This document shows, piece after piece, positions 9,947-18,169 of a stretch of 64,000 nucleotides of DNA; positions within the stretch are counted from its first letter, which is position 1, and each line of letters opens with the position of its first letter. The translations under genes were made by a program, and so were the position numbers. The stretch covers positions 930,001 to 994,000 of the forward strand of contig NZ_SOCA01000001.1 of the NCBI RefSeq assembly GCF_004364345.1. The letters are read 5' to 3'. This DNA is from Prosthecobacter fusiformis (GTDB taxonomy: Bacteria; Verrucomicrobiota; Verrucomicrobiia; Verrucomicrobiales; Verrucomicrobiaceae). The notes under the pieces were generated by a model, which searched no databases, was not told the origin of the DNA, and worked only from the letters and a program-made list of their open reading frames with translations.

Positions 9947-10042
9947 AACCGCAAAGGGGCAGAGGAGCAAAGAAGGAAAAGTGTGTGAAGCTCTGATCCA
10001 ATTCATTCTTTGCCTCCTCTGCCTCTTTGCTCCTCTGCGGTA
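9947..10042. repeat. intergenic palindromic repeat (CGCAAAGG...CTCTGCGGT type)
   Basis: The left arm from 9947 (AACCGCAAAGGGGCAGAGGA...) is answered by an inverted right arm ending at 10042 (...TTTGCTCCTCTGCGGT). GCAGAGGAGCAAA (9959-9971) is the exact reverse complement of TTTGCTCCTCTGC, and the outer ACCGC/GCGGT also match. A direct echo, TTTGCCTCCTCTGC, lies inside the right arm. Similar ACCGC-AAAG-GCAGAGG palindromes are widespread intergenic repeats in bacterial genomes (general knowledge). It would form a long hairpin between two plus-strand genes and may act as a transcription attenuator. Confidence 0.7.
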
Positions 10043-10119
10043 TAGCCGAGCGTTTTTTCCCGTCACTTCCCACCGCCTTTCCATTCGCACCTCACCACGA
10101 GTCATGCGATGGAATCGCC

Positions 10120-11466
10120 ATGCAATTCAACCGCCGTCCCAAGTTCCGTCCCACCCGCACCATTGGCGGCCAGGAAGTCACCCCCCGCAAGAGCATGGGG
10201 CAAAACTTCCTAGTGGATGAGGAAGTGGCCCGCTGGATCGCCGATCAGATCGAACCCGATGGTGCGGCCTTCGTGGTTGAGCCAGGACCCGGACTCGGGG
10301 CCATGACGCAGTATCTGGTGGACCGCCCGCAGAAGCTGCTGCTCATCGAAAAGGACAATGCACTGGCCCCACAGTTGGAGACAAAGTACGGCCATCGGGG
10401 TGTGGAAGTGCAGCACGGCGATGCCACTCAGGCGGACATGAGGGACTGGTACCAGCATGGTGATGTGCGCGTGATCGGCAACCTCCCATACTCAGTCGGG
10501 GGCGAGATCATGAAGCATATGCTCACCCCGCCCACCCCGGTAAAGAGCGCCGTTTTCATGCTCCAAAAGGAAGTCTGCCAGCGCCTCGCCGCACGTCATG
10601 GGGAGGATGGTTACGGGGCACTCTCCGTGCTGGTGCAGCGTGACTGGGATGTCGAGCTCCTGCGCATCATCCCGCCTGAAGCTTTCTCTCCCAAGCCCAA
10701 GGTGGATAGCGCCATCGTACGTTTTACTCCGCGTCCTCCTTCGACCCTGCCTGTCTATGACCGCCGCCTGTTTGAAAAACTAGTCCGCATGGGATTCAGC
10801 CAGCGCCGTAAACAGATGAAGAACCTTCTGCCGCCAGCCCCCGAAAGTTGGGAAGCCCTGGCTGGCAGCCTTGAGATGCCCGTAACAATGCGGGCGGAAG
10901 AACTCTCCGTCCTGCAATGGGTCAATCTCTCCCGCTGGTATGAGGAACGCAAAACCGCCGATGCCGGTCAGAAGGCCAGCGAGATCTTCGATGTCGTCAA
11001 TGAACGTAACGAGGTCATTGGCCAGAAGACGCGGGGCGAGGTCCATGCCCAGGGCCTGCTGCACCGCGCCGTCCATGTCTTTGTCATCAATGCGCGTGGA
11101 GATGTCTTCCTGCAAATGCGCTCGCACCTCAAGGACGTCTCCCCTTTGAAGTGGGATAGCAGCGCTGCCGGTCACCTGGATGTGGGTGAAAGTTACACTG
11201 CTTGTGCCATCCGCGAGGTCCGGGAGGAAGTCGGCCTGGAGATCACCACCACGGAGCTGGCGGCTCAACTGCCCGCAGGCACGCATACTGACCATGAGTT
11301 CGTCGAGCTTCACATCGCCCGGCACAACGGTCCCATGCGTTGCCTGCCTGAGGAGGTGCCGTATGGGGAGTGGTTCACCCCCGCCCAGATCACTGCCTGG
11401 GTGGAAGCCCGTCCGCAGGATTTTGCGAAGGGGTTCGTCTCCTGCTGGAAAGCCTGGAAACCCTAG
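10120..11466 (+). CDS. ksgA: KsgA/RsmA 16S rRNA dimethyladenosine transferase fused to a Nudix hydrolase
   Basis: A 448-residue two-domain protein in one uninterrupted frame. Residues 20-275 are RsmA/KsgA, which dimethylates two adjacent adenines near the 3' end of 16S rRNA: TPRKSMGQNFLVD (21-33), the SAM loop EPGPGLG (54-60), and the catalytic NLPY at 121-124. Residues 286-448 are a Nudix domain with a perfect Nudix box, GHLDVGE...REVREEVGL, at 351-373. The Nudix part begins FDVVNERNEVIGQKTR, resembling the IPP-isomerase/YfcD-like Nudix subgroup. KsgA normally ends around residue 270, so the second half is an addition. The start at 10120 (MQFNRRPKFRP) was preferred over the upstream frame, which has no KsgA-like content. 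The Nudix substrate is unknown. Confidence 0.93.
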   Translation: MQFNRRPKFRPTRTIGGQEVTPRKSMGQNFLVDEEVARWIADQIEPDGAAFVVEPGPGLGAMTQYLVDRPQKLLLIEKDNALAPQLETKYGHRGVEVQHGDATQADMRDWYQHGDVRVIGNLPYSVGGEIMKHMLTPPTPVKSAVFMLQKEVCQRLAARHGEDGYGALSVLVQRDWDVELLRIIPPEAFSPKPKVDSAIVRFTPRPPSTLPVYDRRLFEKLVRMGFSQRRKQMKNLLPPAPESWEALAGSLEMPVTMRAEELSVLQWVNLSRWYEERKTADAGQKASEIFDVVNERNEVIGQKTRGEVHAQGLLHRAVHVFVINARGDVFLQMRSHLKDVSPLKWDSSAAGHLDVGESYTACAIREVREEVGLEITTTELAAQLPAGTHTDHEFVELHIARHNGPMRCLPEEVPYGEWFTPAQITAWVEARPQDFAKGFVSCWKAWKP

Positions 11467-11481
11467 GCCGCCCACTGCATT

Positions 11482-11727
11482 TTAGCCACCTTGAACAGGT
11501 GGCATGAGGGCGACCTCGCAGTTTTCATGCAACGGTTCACTGCGTTTCACATACGTCTGGTCCACAGCGGTCAGCAGGCTGCTGTCCCATTCACTCAGGG
11601 CAGGCCATTGGGCATACAGATCCACTAGCAAGTCCGCCACCGTGGCCCCTGAAGGCAGGCTGCGGGTCGTTTCATCGATCCCCGTGAGATCCTTCAAAAC
11701 GGAGAAAAACAGCAAGCGTACAGTCAT
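11482..11727 (-). CDS. moaD: MoaD/ThiS-family sulfur carrier (molybdopterin synthase small subunit)
   Basis: An 81-residue beta-grasp protein ending in PPVQGG; the terminal Gly-Gly is adenylated and thiocarboxylated to carry sulfur. The N-terminal MTVRLLFFSVLKDLTG and the SLPSGATVADLL segment match MoaD better than ThiS. It would pair with MoaE to make molybdopterin, but no other moa genes are visible here. The ATG overlaps the stop of the upstream hpt gene by four bases on the minus strand, so both are translated from one message. Confidence 0.88.
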   Translation of the reverse strand: MTVRLLFFSVLKDLTGIDETTRSLPSGATVADLLVDLYAQWPALSEWDSSLLTAVDQTYVKRSEPLHENCEVALMPPVQGG

Positions 11728-12266
11728 AGCTTCAGAATGCCGATGCAGGGGAGATTGCGGAAACGGCCTTGGTAATCCATGCCGTAGCCGACCACGAATT
11801 CGTCCCCGATCTCAAAGCCGCAGTAATCCAGTGGCACATCATGCTCACGGGGACGCTTTTTATCCAAAAGGACACCCGTCTTCAACGAGGCCGGTTGCTC
11901 GAAGAGCAAGCGATCCCGGAGGGCACTGAGCGTCAGGCCGGTATCAAGGATGTCATCCAAGAGCAGCACATCCAGCCCGGTAAATTCCACCCCGGACGGC
12001 CAGTTAAGCTTCACCTCGCCCGTGGATTCAGTACCGCCATGATAGCTGCTGGCCCCCAGAGTGACGATGCGCATGGGCAGATTGATCTGACGCAGGAGGT
12101 CAGCCACAAAGAACAGGGCACCATCCATGAGTACCACGACGGTGATGACCTTGCCCTCGTAATCGGTTTCCAACTGCCGTGCCAGTTCGCTAACGCGGTT
12201 GCGGATGGAATCCGCATCCAGCAGGACGCGGTCGAGATCAGTTAAAACTCCAGTGGGGGCAGGCAT
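11724..12266 (-). CDS. hpt: hypoxanthine phosphoribosyltransferase
   Basis: A 180-residue type I phosphoribosyltransferase that salvages hypoxanthine (and probably guanine) using PRPP. The PRPP-binding loop VLLLDDILDTG lies at about residues 100-110, the flexible loop SSYHGGTES at 73-81, and the catalytic-site VVVLMDGALFF at 43-53. The length is standard for bacterial Hpt. It is transcribed leftwards, divergent from pdxH with 77 bases between, and is translationally coupled to moaD, which is not a usual partner. Cytoplasmic. High confidence in the family. Confidence 0.94.
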   Translation of the reverse strand: MPAPTGVLTDLDRVLLDADSIRNRVSELARQLETDYEGKVITVVVLMDGALFFVADLLRQINLPMRIVTLGASSYHGGTESTGEVKLNWPSGVEFTGLDVLLLDDILDTGLTLSALRDRLLFEQPASLKTGVLLDKKRPREHDVPLDYCGFEIGDEFVVGYGMDYQGRFRNLPCIGILKL

Positions 12267-12343
12267 GACAAGAATACTGCATCAAGGCGCAAACATGGGA
12301 TTGCCGCAATGGCCTGGCACACGTTTCTTTCCACATACCCACC

Positions 12344-12997
12344 ATGCCCGACCACCCCGCCACCAGCCTGCGCGATTTGCGCGTGAGTTATGACCTGGAC
12401 AGCCTGACCGAAGATACCGCCCCGGCGGATCCTCATGAGCTGTTTAACCTCTGGCTGGCGGATGCCCTGGCGCACCACTTGCCAGAACCCAATGCGATGA
12501 CCCTTTCCACCATCGGTGCCGATGGCGGGCCGAATAGCCGCACTGTCCTGCTGAAGGGCCTGGACCTGCGCGGCTTCCATTTTTTCACCAACTACGATAG
12601 CCGGAAGGGACGGGACCTCGCCACCCATCCCCAGGCCGCACTGACCTTTCTGTGGACCCAGCGCCACCATCAGGTAAGTGTGCGCGGAACAGTGACCCAG
12701 TTGCCGAGGGAAGATGCGGAGAGTTACTTTGCCGCCCGCCCACGGGGGCATCAGATCGGGGCCTGGGCCTCGCAACAAAGCACCGTCATTCCAGGCCGCG
12801 AATGGCTACAGGAGAAAGAAGAAGAAATCACCGCCCGTTTCGGCAGCGGCCCCATCCCCTGTCCGCCCAATTGGGGAGGCTATACCCTCCTGGCTACCGA
12901 GATTGAATTTTGGCAAGGCCGCGTCAGCCGCCTGCATGACCGCCTGCGCTATATCCGACAGGGAGAGGGATGGAAGATGGAGCGTCTAAGCCCGTAG
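12344..12997 (+). CDS. pdxH: pyridoxamine 5'-phosphate oxidase
   Basis: A 217-residue FMN enzyme oxidising pyridoxine/pyridoxamine phosphate to pyridoxal phosphate, the last step of vitamin B6 synthesis and salvage. Diagnostic segments are SRTVLLKGLDLRGFHFFTNYDSRKG (FMN and substrate contacts), FLWTQRHHQVSVRG, the IGAWASQQS block, and the C-terminal EFWQGRVSRLHDRLRY followed by WKMERLSP. The last is the conserved PdxH tail that distinguishes it from the looser flavin-binding relatives such as the one at 14440. It lies divergent from hpt. Full length, no anomalies. Confidence 0.96.
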   Translation: MPDHPATSLRDLRVSYDLDSLTEDTAPADPHELFNLWLADALAHHLPEPNAMTLSTIGADGGPNSRTVLLKGLDLRGFHFFTNYDSRKGRDLATHPQAALTFLWTQRHHQVSVRGTVTQLPREDAESYFAARPRGHQIGAWASQQSTVIPGREWLQEKEEEITARFGSGPIPCPPNWGGYTLLATEIEFWQGRVSRLHDRLRYIRQGEGWKMERLSP

Positions 12998-13093
12998 CAG
13001 GCAGGCCTAACAAATTCCGATGCCGCAGGAGAATTTACCTTGCTGCCCCAAAGGCCTCACCTAGCATCATGGATCTTTCGCCGCCAAATTCTT

Positions 13094-13945
13094 ATGATGC
13101 CTCAGCCCGACCAAGCAGCACCGCTAGCACATCCAGCCTGCACATCAGGCCGCCTGTTGCGGGTATCCATCAGGCCGCTACTTGCAGTGATCCTCGCTAG
13201 TTTTGCTGCATCCATCCCTCTCTCAGCTGCCGAGGCTCCACCCGTGCCCAAAGACGTCACCACCCTGCTGGCGGATTATCAGAAAGATTATTCCAAAGCC
13301 AAAGAGCCCAGCGATAAAGTATTGCGAACTGAAGCCAGCAAGATCGCCGCCCAGCTTGTGCAAGAAGGCCGCGCTGATGACGCCAAACAAGTGGCGGAAC
13401 AGATGGAGATCAAACTCGCAGGCAAACCACTATCCCAGGTTCATCCTACGCTCGCTGACTTGCTGGCTTTATACGATGCTGCCGTCGCTAATGCCGCGCA
13501 GCCCATCCGTGAAAGATATACCCGCCGCGCAGACGCCTTGGTCCAGAAGTACGCCGGAAAAGACATGACTGCCGTCCTCGCCTTGGCGGATGTTAAAAAT
13601 CAAATCGAAGGTAAATCTCCTGCTCCCGCCCCTGCTACACCGCCATCCCCTTCCTCGACTTCCTCCGCCTCCACTCTGGCACCTGCGGGCCAAGTCTGGA
13701 AAGGCACTTATGGGCAATACAGTTTCAACCCCGATGGCACTGGCATCAAAGCCACCCCGGACGCCAAATTCAAATTCCTCTGGAAAGTCGTTGGGCCTAA
13801 CGAACTGGAATATGTCGAAATCGGTGAAAAAGGAGGCCGCATGAACCGCCGCATCTGGACCTTCGACGCCCCTCGCGAAATCGTCACCGTCACAGACCCC
13901 ACGAAAACTTATGGTCCGACCATTTATCGACGCGTGAAGTCATAG
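13094..13945 (+). CDS. secreted protein of unknown function
   Basis: A 283-residue protein. The first ATG in frame, 13094, gives a rather long positively charged N-region before the hydrophobic core (RPLLAVILASFAASIPLSAAEA), so it is probably exported and cleaved near SAAEA. The middle (about residues 55-165) is helical and charged. A Pro/Ser/Ala linker (PAPAPATPPSPSSTSSAST) joins it to a C-terminal beta-rich segment, GQVWKGTYGQYSFNPDGTGI onward, ending in YGPTIYRRVKS. The last part looks like the compact beta domain seen at the end of several verrucomicrobial secreted proteins, but I do not recognise a named family. It is monocistronic, between pdxH and a convergent gene. Confidence 0.75.
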   Translation: MMPQPDQAAPLAHPACTSGRLLRVSIRPLLAVILASFAASIPLSAAEAPPVPKDVTTLLADYQKDYSKAKEPSDKVLRTEASKIAAQLVQEGRADDAKQVAEQMEIKLAGKPLSQVHPTLADLLALYDAAVANAAQPIRERYTRRADALVQKYAGKDMTAVLALADVKNQIEGKSPAPAPATPPSPSSTSSASTLAPAGQVWKGTYGQYSFNPDGTGIKATPDAKFKFLWKVVGPNELEYVEIGEKGGRMNRRIWTFDAPREIVTVTDPTKTYGPTIYRRVKS

Positions 13946-14017
13946 TGGCAGGCGGTCAGCAGACGTGCATGTCCGCAGGCAGACCTTGGATGCAGCCCCC
14001 ACTGCGGCTTTCGAAAT

Positions 14018-14443
14018 CTATTCACGTTCCCAGCGAAACTTGCGCTCAGCTTCGGTGATGGGCTGGTCGTTGATGCTAGCATAGCGGCGGGCCATGTACC
14101 CGTTTTCATCGAACTCCCAATTCTCATTGCCATGGCTGCGCCACCATTGGCCGTCGGCATCATGCCATTCGTATTCGAAGCGCACGGCGATGCGGTTTCC
14201 GGTGAAGGCCCAAAGGGTTTTCTTCAGCCGATAGTCCTGTTCCCGTTGCCACTTTTTAGTGAGGAATTCCACCACGGCTGGGCGACCATTGAGGAAGTCA
14301 CTTCGGTTACGCCATTCGGTATCCTCCGTGTAGGCCAGCGAGACGCGCTCTGGGTCGCGGCTATTCCAGGCATCTTCGGCGGCCTGGACTTTTTTGATGG
14401 CAGATTCTTCAGTGAAGGGAGGGAGCGGTGGTCGTGGATTCAT
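14018..14443 (-). CDS. NTF2-like (DUF1348/SnoaL-type) protein
   Basis: A 141-residue cone-shaped NTF2-fold protein. [26 protein letters not shown] and FLTKKW are typical of DUF1348, as are [18 protein letters not shown]-like strands and the [21 protein letters not shown] tail. Such proteins are small ligand-binding or isomerase-like folds whose substrates are mostly unknown. The start ATG overlaps the stop of the upstream flavin-binding gene by four bases, so it is the last gene of a three-gene minus-strand set (DsrE-like, flavin-binding, NTF2-like) that diverges from a LysR regulator. Confidence 0.85.
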   Translation of the reverse strand: MNPRPPLPPFTEESAIKKVQAAEDAWNSRDPERVSLAYTEDTEWRNRSDFLNGRPAVVEFLTKKWQREQDYRLKKTLWAFTGNRIAVRFEYEWHDADGQWWRSHGNENWEFDENGYMARRYASINDQPITEAERKFRWERE

Positions 14444-15036
14444 GGGTGTTTTTGGAGTTGGGATTCGAGTTCAGCGATGCGTGCTTTGAGCGGGGCCACG
14501 AGTTCCGTCACTTCGGCGGCGGTGTATCGTGGCGTGATGTATTTAGGGCAATTCCAGTCGTAGGAAACAATGCGGATTTTAAAGATGCGTTCAGTCAGCC
14601 TAACCATTTCTGGCGCGGCGATTTTTTCCACCAGATCAGGATGGGCGCGAGCGTCCAATACCTCAGCATGACCGAGGATCTTCAGCCGCACCCGCTGGGG
14701 ATAGTCCATCAGGAAGAGACATACCCGGTCATTCACCGCCAGGTTACCCGTGCTCAGCATCTGGCGGTTCCCTTTGTAATCGGCAAAGGCAATCTCATTT
14801 GGCGAGATGACTTTCGCAAAGCCCTGCGGCCCGCCCCGATGCTGGATGTAAGGCCAGCCGGTCTCGCTCACGCTGCTCAGATAAAAACTGTCGCGAGATT
14901 GGATGAACCCGATTTCATCCTGTCCCAGGGGGTCGTCCCGTGTTGCCGGAGGCAGCACCTGGGAACGGCCATAATAATGTTCCTGCGCGGCCAGCACTTC
15001 GGGAGTGAAGGCAAGATCGAGAAATTTATGAGCCAT
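14440..15036 (-). CDS. pyridoxamine 5'-phosphate oxidase-like flavin-binding protein
   Basis: A 198-residue split-barrel flavoprotein, start at [14 protein letters not shown] (15036), the first methionine that begins recognisable family sequence. Features include [41 protein letters not shown] and [16 protein letters not shown], the pattern of the PNPOx-like general-stress or YnfO-like group. It lacks the PdxH C-terminal tail, so it is not a second pdxH. A short C-terminal coiled coil ([17 protein letters not shown]) is added. Probably an FMN- or F420-dependent reductase. It is coupled to the downstream NTF2-like gene and controlled with it, likely by the LysR gene at 15639. Confidence 0.85.
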   Translation of the reverse strand: MAHKFLDLAFTPEVLAAQEHYYGRSQVLPPATRDDPLGQDEIGFIQSRDSFYLSSVSETGWPYIQHRGGPQGFAKVISPNEIAFADYKGNRQMLSTGNLAVNDRVCLFLMDYPQRVRLKILGHAEVLDARAHPDLVEKIAAPEMVRLTERIFKIRIVSYDWNCPKYITPRYTAAEVTELVAPLKARIAELESQLQKHP

Positions 15037-15102
15037 GATGAATGATTGGTTAGACTGTGAATGAACGAGGGACGGATGCAGGGTATTAACAGGACGGCGG
15101 AC

Positions 15103-15120
15103 AGGAGTGTCCACGCTCCT
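15103..15120. repeat. REP-like palindrome (AGGAGTGT-CC-ACGCTCCT)
   Basis: An 8-bp hairpin with one G-T wobble and a two-base loop lies between the DsrE-like and flavin-binding genes. The same GGACAGGAGTGTCC/GCTCCT style of palindrome is a frequent intergenic repeat in verrucomicrobial genomes as far as I know. Compare the related element at 35303-35321. Confidence 0.5.
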
Positions 15121-15136
15121 TCTGGTTGCCAGAGCA

Positions 15137-15508
15137 TTAGAAAATCAGCACCTGCCAGCCTTCGACGAAGTAGTGGCGCAGGCTGAGGACGCCAGATGTT
15201 CCCGCCACCGCGTTGTCGCTCTTCACGGCAATGCCGCTAGCCTCCAGACCTTCGCTCGCGCCAAAAACAGTCGCACAGGCACAGGATGCCCCGACGACGA
15301 CATCCCGCACTTCATTGTACAGCGCATTGGCCGGGTTGGTGATCTTCGATAGCTCCGCAGGCCAGCGTGTGCCAGTGCCGATGAAGCTGAGCTCCACTTC
15401 GTCGCCTGCCCGTTTGCCTTCTGCGGCCACGGCCAGGGCATTGAAGGCACGTGCAAAAGCCTCTTCTCCGGCTTTGGGATCGCTAATGATGATGATGGCT
15501 GTTTTCAT
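15137..15508 (-). CDS. DsrE/F-like small protein
   Basis: A 123-residue protein starting MKTAIIIISDPKAG; the upstream in-frame residues read through the divergent promoter region and were not used. The alpha/beta layout with EGKRAGDEVELSFIGTGTRW, followed by a cysteine-containing segment (VVVGASCACATVFG, with the cysteines where DsrE-type proteins keep theirs) and LSLRHYFVEGWQVLIF, fits DsrE/DsrF-like peroxiredoxin-related sulfur carriers. It is the first gene leftwards from the LysR regulator, and 100 bases separate it from the next gene. It could handle a persulfide or redox ligand. Substrate unknown. Confidence 0.75.
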   Translation of the reverse strand: MKTAIIIISDPKAGEEAFARAFNALAVAAEGKRAGDEVELSFIGTGTRWPAELSKITNPANALYNEVRDVVVGASCACATVFGASEGLEASGIAVKSDNAVAGTSGVLSLRHYFVEGWQVLIF

Positions 15509-15638
15509 AAGGTTATTGTTTGTCGGTTTGCTTGTGGGAATGACTCCCGGTTGACGGGTCCATCCTGCACTCATCCTGGGATGACGAATAATGCCGGTTC
15601 GCTGTTGCCGTTATGCCGGATGAACATACCCTTCAGCC

Positions 15639-16532
15639 ATGATCGACCGCATCCGCGCTCTGCTCACCGTCATTGAAGAAGGCAGCGTCAACCGTGCCGC
15701 CGTGCGGCTGCGCATCACCCAGCCCGCCCTGAGCCGACAGATGAAACTGCTGGAATCCGAGGTCGGCGGCAAGCTGCTGGACCGCGAAACCAGCGGCGTG
15801 AAGCCCACCAGCCTTGGCCATGCATTGGTCAAGGCCATGAGCCCCATCATCACCGCTTATGAAACCGCGCTGGCCGATGTGCGGCGTCAGGCCCGTGGCA
15901 CCCGGTCCGAGCTGCGCGTCGGTTTCCTCATCTCTGCTGCGCAGTCCATTCTGTCCCCGACTCTGGAACGACTGCGCAAGACCCATCCCGATCTGAAGCT
16001 CAAGCTTCACGACATGTCCCCCAGGGAGCAAATCGACGCCTTAAAATCGGGCGAACTCGACCTCGCCCTCATCGGTCAGGAAGGCGCCGTAGCCGCTCAA
16101 GATTTTTACAGCATCAAGCTCTGCTCCCTCGGTGTCTGCGCCGCCATCTCCGCCGCCGATCCCCTCGCATCCAAGGCACAAATCGCCATCCAGGATCTCC
16201 GCCGTCACGACTTCATCGGCGTGGATGAAGACCAGATGCCCGGACGCAACCGCTGGATCACCGCCCTCTGCCGCACCGCCGGATTCAAGCCCCGCTTCCT
16301 CGCCATCCCCGATGGCATTACCCACGTCCTTTCCATGGTCGCCTCCGAATCCGCCGCCACCCTCCTGCCCGACTACTTCAAAACCACCACCCACCCCGGC
16401 ATCACCTTCGTCCCCATCTCCGACCCCAAAGCCCACTGGGACTTCATGGTGCTCTGGCAGCGCGGCAAAACCCCTGCTTCCATCACGACCCTGGTAAACG
16501 CGCTGAAAGAAACGGCGCTGCAACTCATGTAA
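15639..16532 (+). CDS. LysR-family transcriptional regulator
   Basis: A 297-residue regulator. The N-terminal winged helix-turn-helix is MIDRIRALLTVIEEGSVNRAAVRLRITQPALSRQMKLLESEVGGKLLDRE, which matches the LysR signature exactly in layout. Residues 90-297 form the periplasmic-binding-like effector domain (RVGFLISAAQSILSPTLERLRKTHPDLKL). It faces away from the DsrE-like, flavin-binding and NTF2-like genes with a 130-base gap, the classic LysR target arrangement. Those three genes are therefore its most probable regulon (inference). Effector unknown. Confidence 0.94.
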   Translation: MIDRIRALLTVIEEGSVNRAAVRLRITQPALSRQMKLLESEVGGKLLDRETSGVKPTSLGHALVKAMSPIITAYETALADVRRQARGTRSELRVGFLISAAQSILSPTLERLRKTHPDLKLKLHDMSPREQIDALKSGELDLALIGQEGAVAAQDFYSIKLCSLGVCAAISAADPLASKAQIAIQDLRRHDFIGVDEDQMPGRNRWITALCRTAGFKPRFLAIPDGITHVLSMVASESAATLLPDYFKTTTHPGITFVPISDPKAHWDFMVLWQRGKTPASITTLVNALKETALQLM

Positions 16533-16541
16533 AATTCCCGA

Positions 16542-17444
16542 TTACTTTTGGGCTGACAGCACCGAAGTATGGGCGGGACGGCAGAACACCCAGAAAACGT
16601 GAATCTGATCATTAACCCAGGAAAAACTGAGCTTCTGACCTTGTAAGTTCCAAGGCTCGTAATCTAACTCGTGAAGGTAGTTGGCGATGTCGCTAACTCG
16701 GTAACCAAGTTCACTAATTAATTCGGGGTGAATTTCTAAGAAAAATTCCGCACTGCTTTTCCGCAATGTTTTCTCCATGCCTTGCAGAGCGGCCAGCTCA
16801 TGGCCTTCGACATCGATTTTGATCAAGTCAGGCTCGAAATTGTATTCTTCGCAGATGCTATCTACCGTGCGCACAGGCACGATTTTTATCTGGTCAGACT
16901 CCACTGCATTTTGATCCCGGATGACTTCCAAATGATGCCAGTTCAATTTCATCCTCAAATTCCCAGAACCCCCCCCTGCGGCCACTTGCAATGGAGTGAT
17001 ATGACACTGCGGGTTCAGACGAAGATTGTTTTGAAGGATTGGAAAAGCCAGTGGAGAAGGGTCCATGGCTAACGCCTTAGCCGCAGGACGACCAAAAGTG
17101 AATGCCAAGGAAAATACCCCATGGTTAGCACCGAGGTCCAGAAAGCGCATCCGGCTGGCACGTATGCGGAGAAAAAAATCAAACTCTGTGACCATCTCGG
17201 GAGATTGATAACAGAACCAAGTAAACGGGTTTTTAGACTGAGGGTCAACATTCCAAACTATCCCTGGACGCATCGCAATTCGTCCACTCGGCAAAGAGTG
17301 GTTGAGTTCCATAAAGTTTTCTTTAGCTGCTGCAATTCGTGGATCGGGCTTCCACCAGTGTCTACGTAACGATTGAACACGGTCCAATACCGATATCGGC
17401 AACATCAGCTTAAGTGATTTCTTAATTTTGTTGGTCGATATCAT
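16542..17444 (-). CDS. FkbM-family methyltransferase
   Basis: A 300-residue SAM-dependent methyltransferase. Motif I is FLDLGANHGVFSLAF near residue 100, followed by AMDPSPLAFPILQNNLRLNP. The family signature LIKIDVEGHELAALQGMEKTL is near residue 215. FkbM enzymes O-methylate sugars or polyketides and usually act in polysaccharide pathways. No glycosyltransferase is adjacent, so the substrate is open. The coding sequence is visibly more AT-rich than its neighbours, and it lies next to a duplicated ABC fragment and a toxin-antitoxin pair, so it may be acquired. It converges on the LysR gene with 9 bases between stops. Confidence 0.88.
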   Translation of the reverse strand: MISTNKIKKSLKLMLPISVLDRVQSLRRHWWKPDPRIAAAKENFMELNHSLPSGRIAMRPGIVWNVDPQSKNPFTWFCYQSPEMVTEFDFFLRIRASRMRFLDLGANHGVFSLAFTFGRPAAKALAMDPSPLAFPILQNNLRLNPQCHITPLQVAAGGGSGNLRMKLNWHHLEVIRDQNAVESDQIKIVPVRTVDSICEEYNFEPDLIKIDVEGHELAALQGMEKTLRKSSAEFFLEIHPELISELGYRVSDIANYLHELDYEPWNLQGQKLSFSWVNDQIHVFWVFCRPAHTSVLSAQK

Positions 17445-17589
17445 AAATCAAAAGCTTGAAAGCCAACTACTGAGGTGAGTCGACGGCAGGTGTAGCGTCA
17501 ATCGGTCAGTAACACTGAAATTGAAATAGAGTTGGAGAAACTATGAATTGCTATCGAAAATTGAACCTCATCTAAATAAGAGTCGAAGT

Positions 17590-17843
17590 TCACCCCACCA
17601 CCAGCCCATACCTCCCGCCCCGTTCCTCCAGTTCAACCGCCGCGCCATAAATCTCACTCAGCGCGTCGCTGGTGAGCACATCCTTCTTTTCACCCTGGCT
17701 GTGGACTTGGCCATTTTTTAGCAAAAGAACGTGAGTGAGGCAGGGGAGGATTTCCTCCACATGGTGGGTGACCATGATGAGGGAGGGGGACTCGGGCCAG
17801 GTGGTGATTTCGGCCATCCAGGTGAGGAATTGCTCGCGGGCGA
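17590..17843 (-). pseudogene. duplicated 3' end of the ABC ATPase gene
   Basis: These 254 bases match 18663-18916 with six substitutions (about 97.6% identity by direct comparison) and no gaps. The copy begins exactly at the stop codon and encodes the last 75 or so residues of the intact ATPase (MAEITTWPESPSLIMVTHHVEEIL onward) without Walker A or signature motifs. It has no visible start of its own and is most simply a remnant left by insertion of the toxin-antitoxin segment between 17844 and 18662. Direction is minus, like the full gene. Confidence 0.9.
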
Positions 17844-17869
17844 TGCCTCATCTTTTTGCGTCAATAGGC

Positions 17870-18169
17870 TCAACGCCTGCCCAAACCATAAGCCGGGTTC
17901 CGTTTCTCATGTTTCACGACCGTGATCCGGACCCGGTCAGGCAAGATACGGTACAAGATGAGGTAAGGAAACCGATGCAGCCGGACACGCCGTTTGATTG
18001 GGTTGCCCAAATAAAAGGGGTATCTCCGGGGGTTTTTCAAAATGTCTTGGAAGCGGGCTGTCAGATCATGGTAAAAGCGGTCTGCGAGGGGTTCTCCTCC
18101 CTGCTCATGATAATAGGCAAGGATCGCGTTGACATCTGACTGCACACCAGGGTGGAAGCTCAGCTTCAT
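17870..18169 (-). CDS. RelE/ParE-family toxin
   Basis: A 99-residue protein: MKLSFHPGVQSDVNAILAYYHEQGG, the RFQDILKNPRRYPFYLG loop, RRVRLHRFPYLILYRILPDRVRITVVKHEKRNP. This is the ParE/RelE fold, with the basic C-terminal strand end. ParE members poison DNA gyrase and RelE members cut mRNA on the ribosome; sequence alone does not decide which. The start overlaps the antitoxin stop by four bases (ATGA), the standard type II arrangement. The pair sits between two copies of the ABC gene 3' end. Confidence 0.88.
   Translation of the reverse strand: MKLSFHPGVQSDVNAILAYYHEQGGEPLADRFYHDLTARFQDILKNPRRYPFYLGNPIKRRVRLHRFPYLILYRILPDRVRITVVKHEKRNPAYGLGRR

Noticed and set aside
14440-15036. A second pdxH
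   Set aside because: It lacks the C-terminal RLHDR...W tail of true pyridoxamine phosphate oxidases; only the flavin split barrel is shared.
17590-17817. Separate small ABC-type gene
   Set aside because: It is a 97.6% identical copy of the last quarter of the gene at 18663, without nucleotide-binding motifs.
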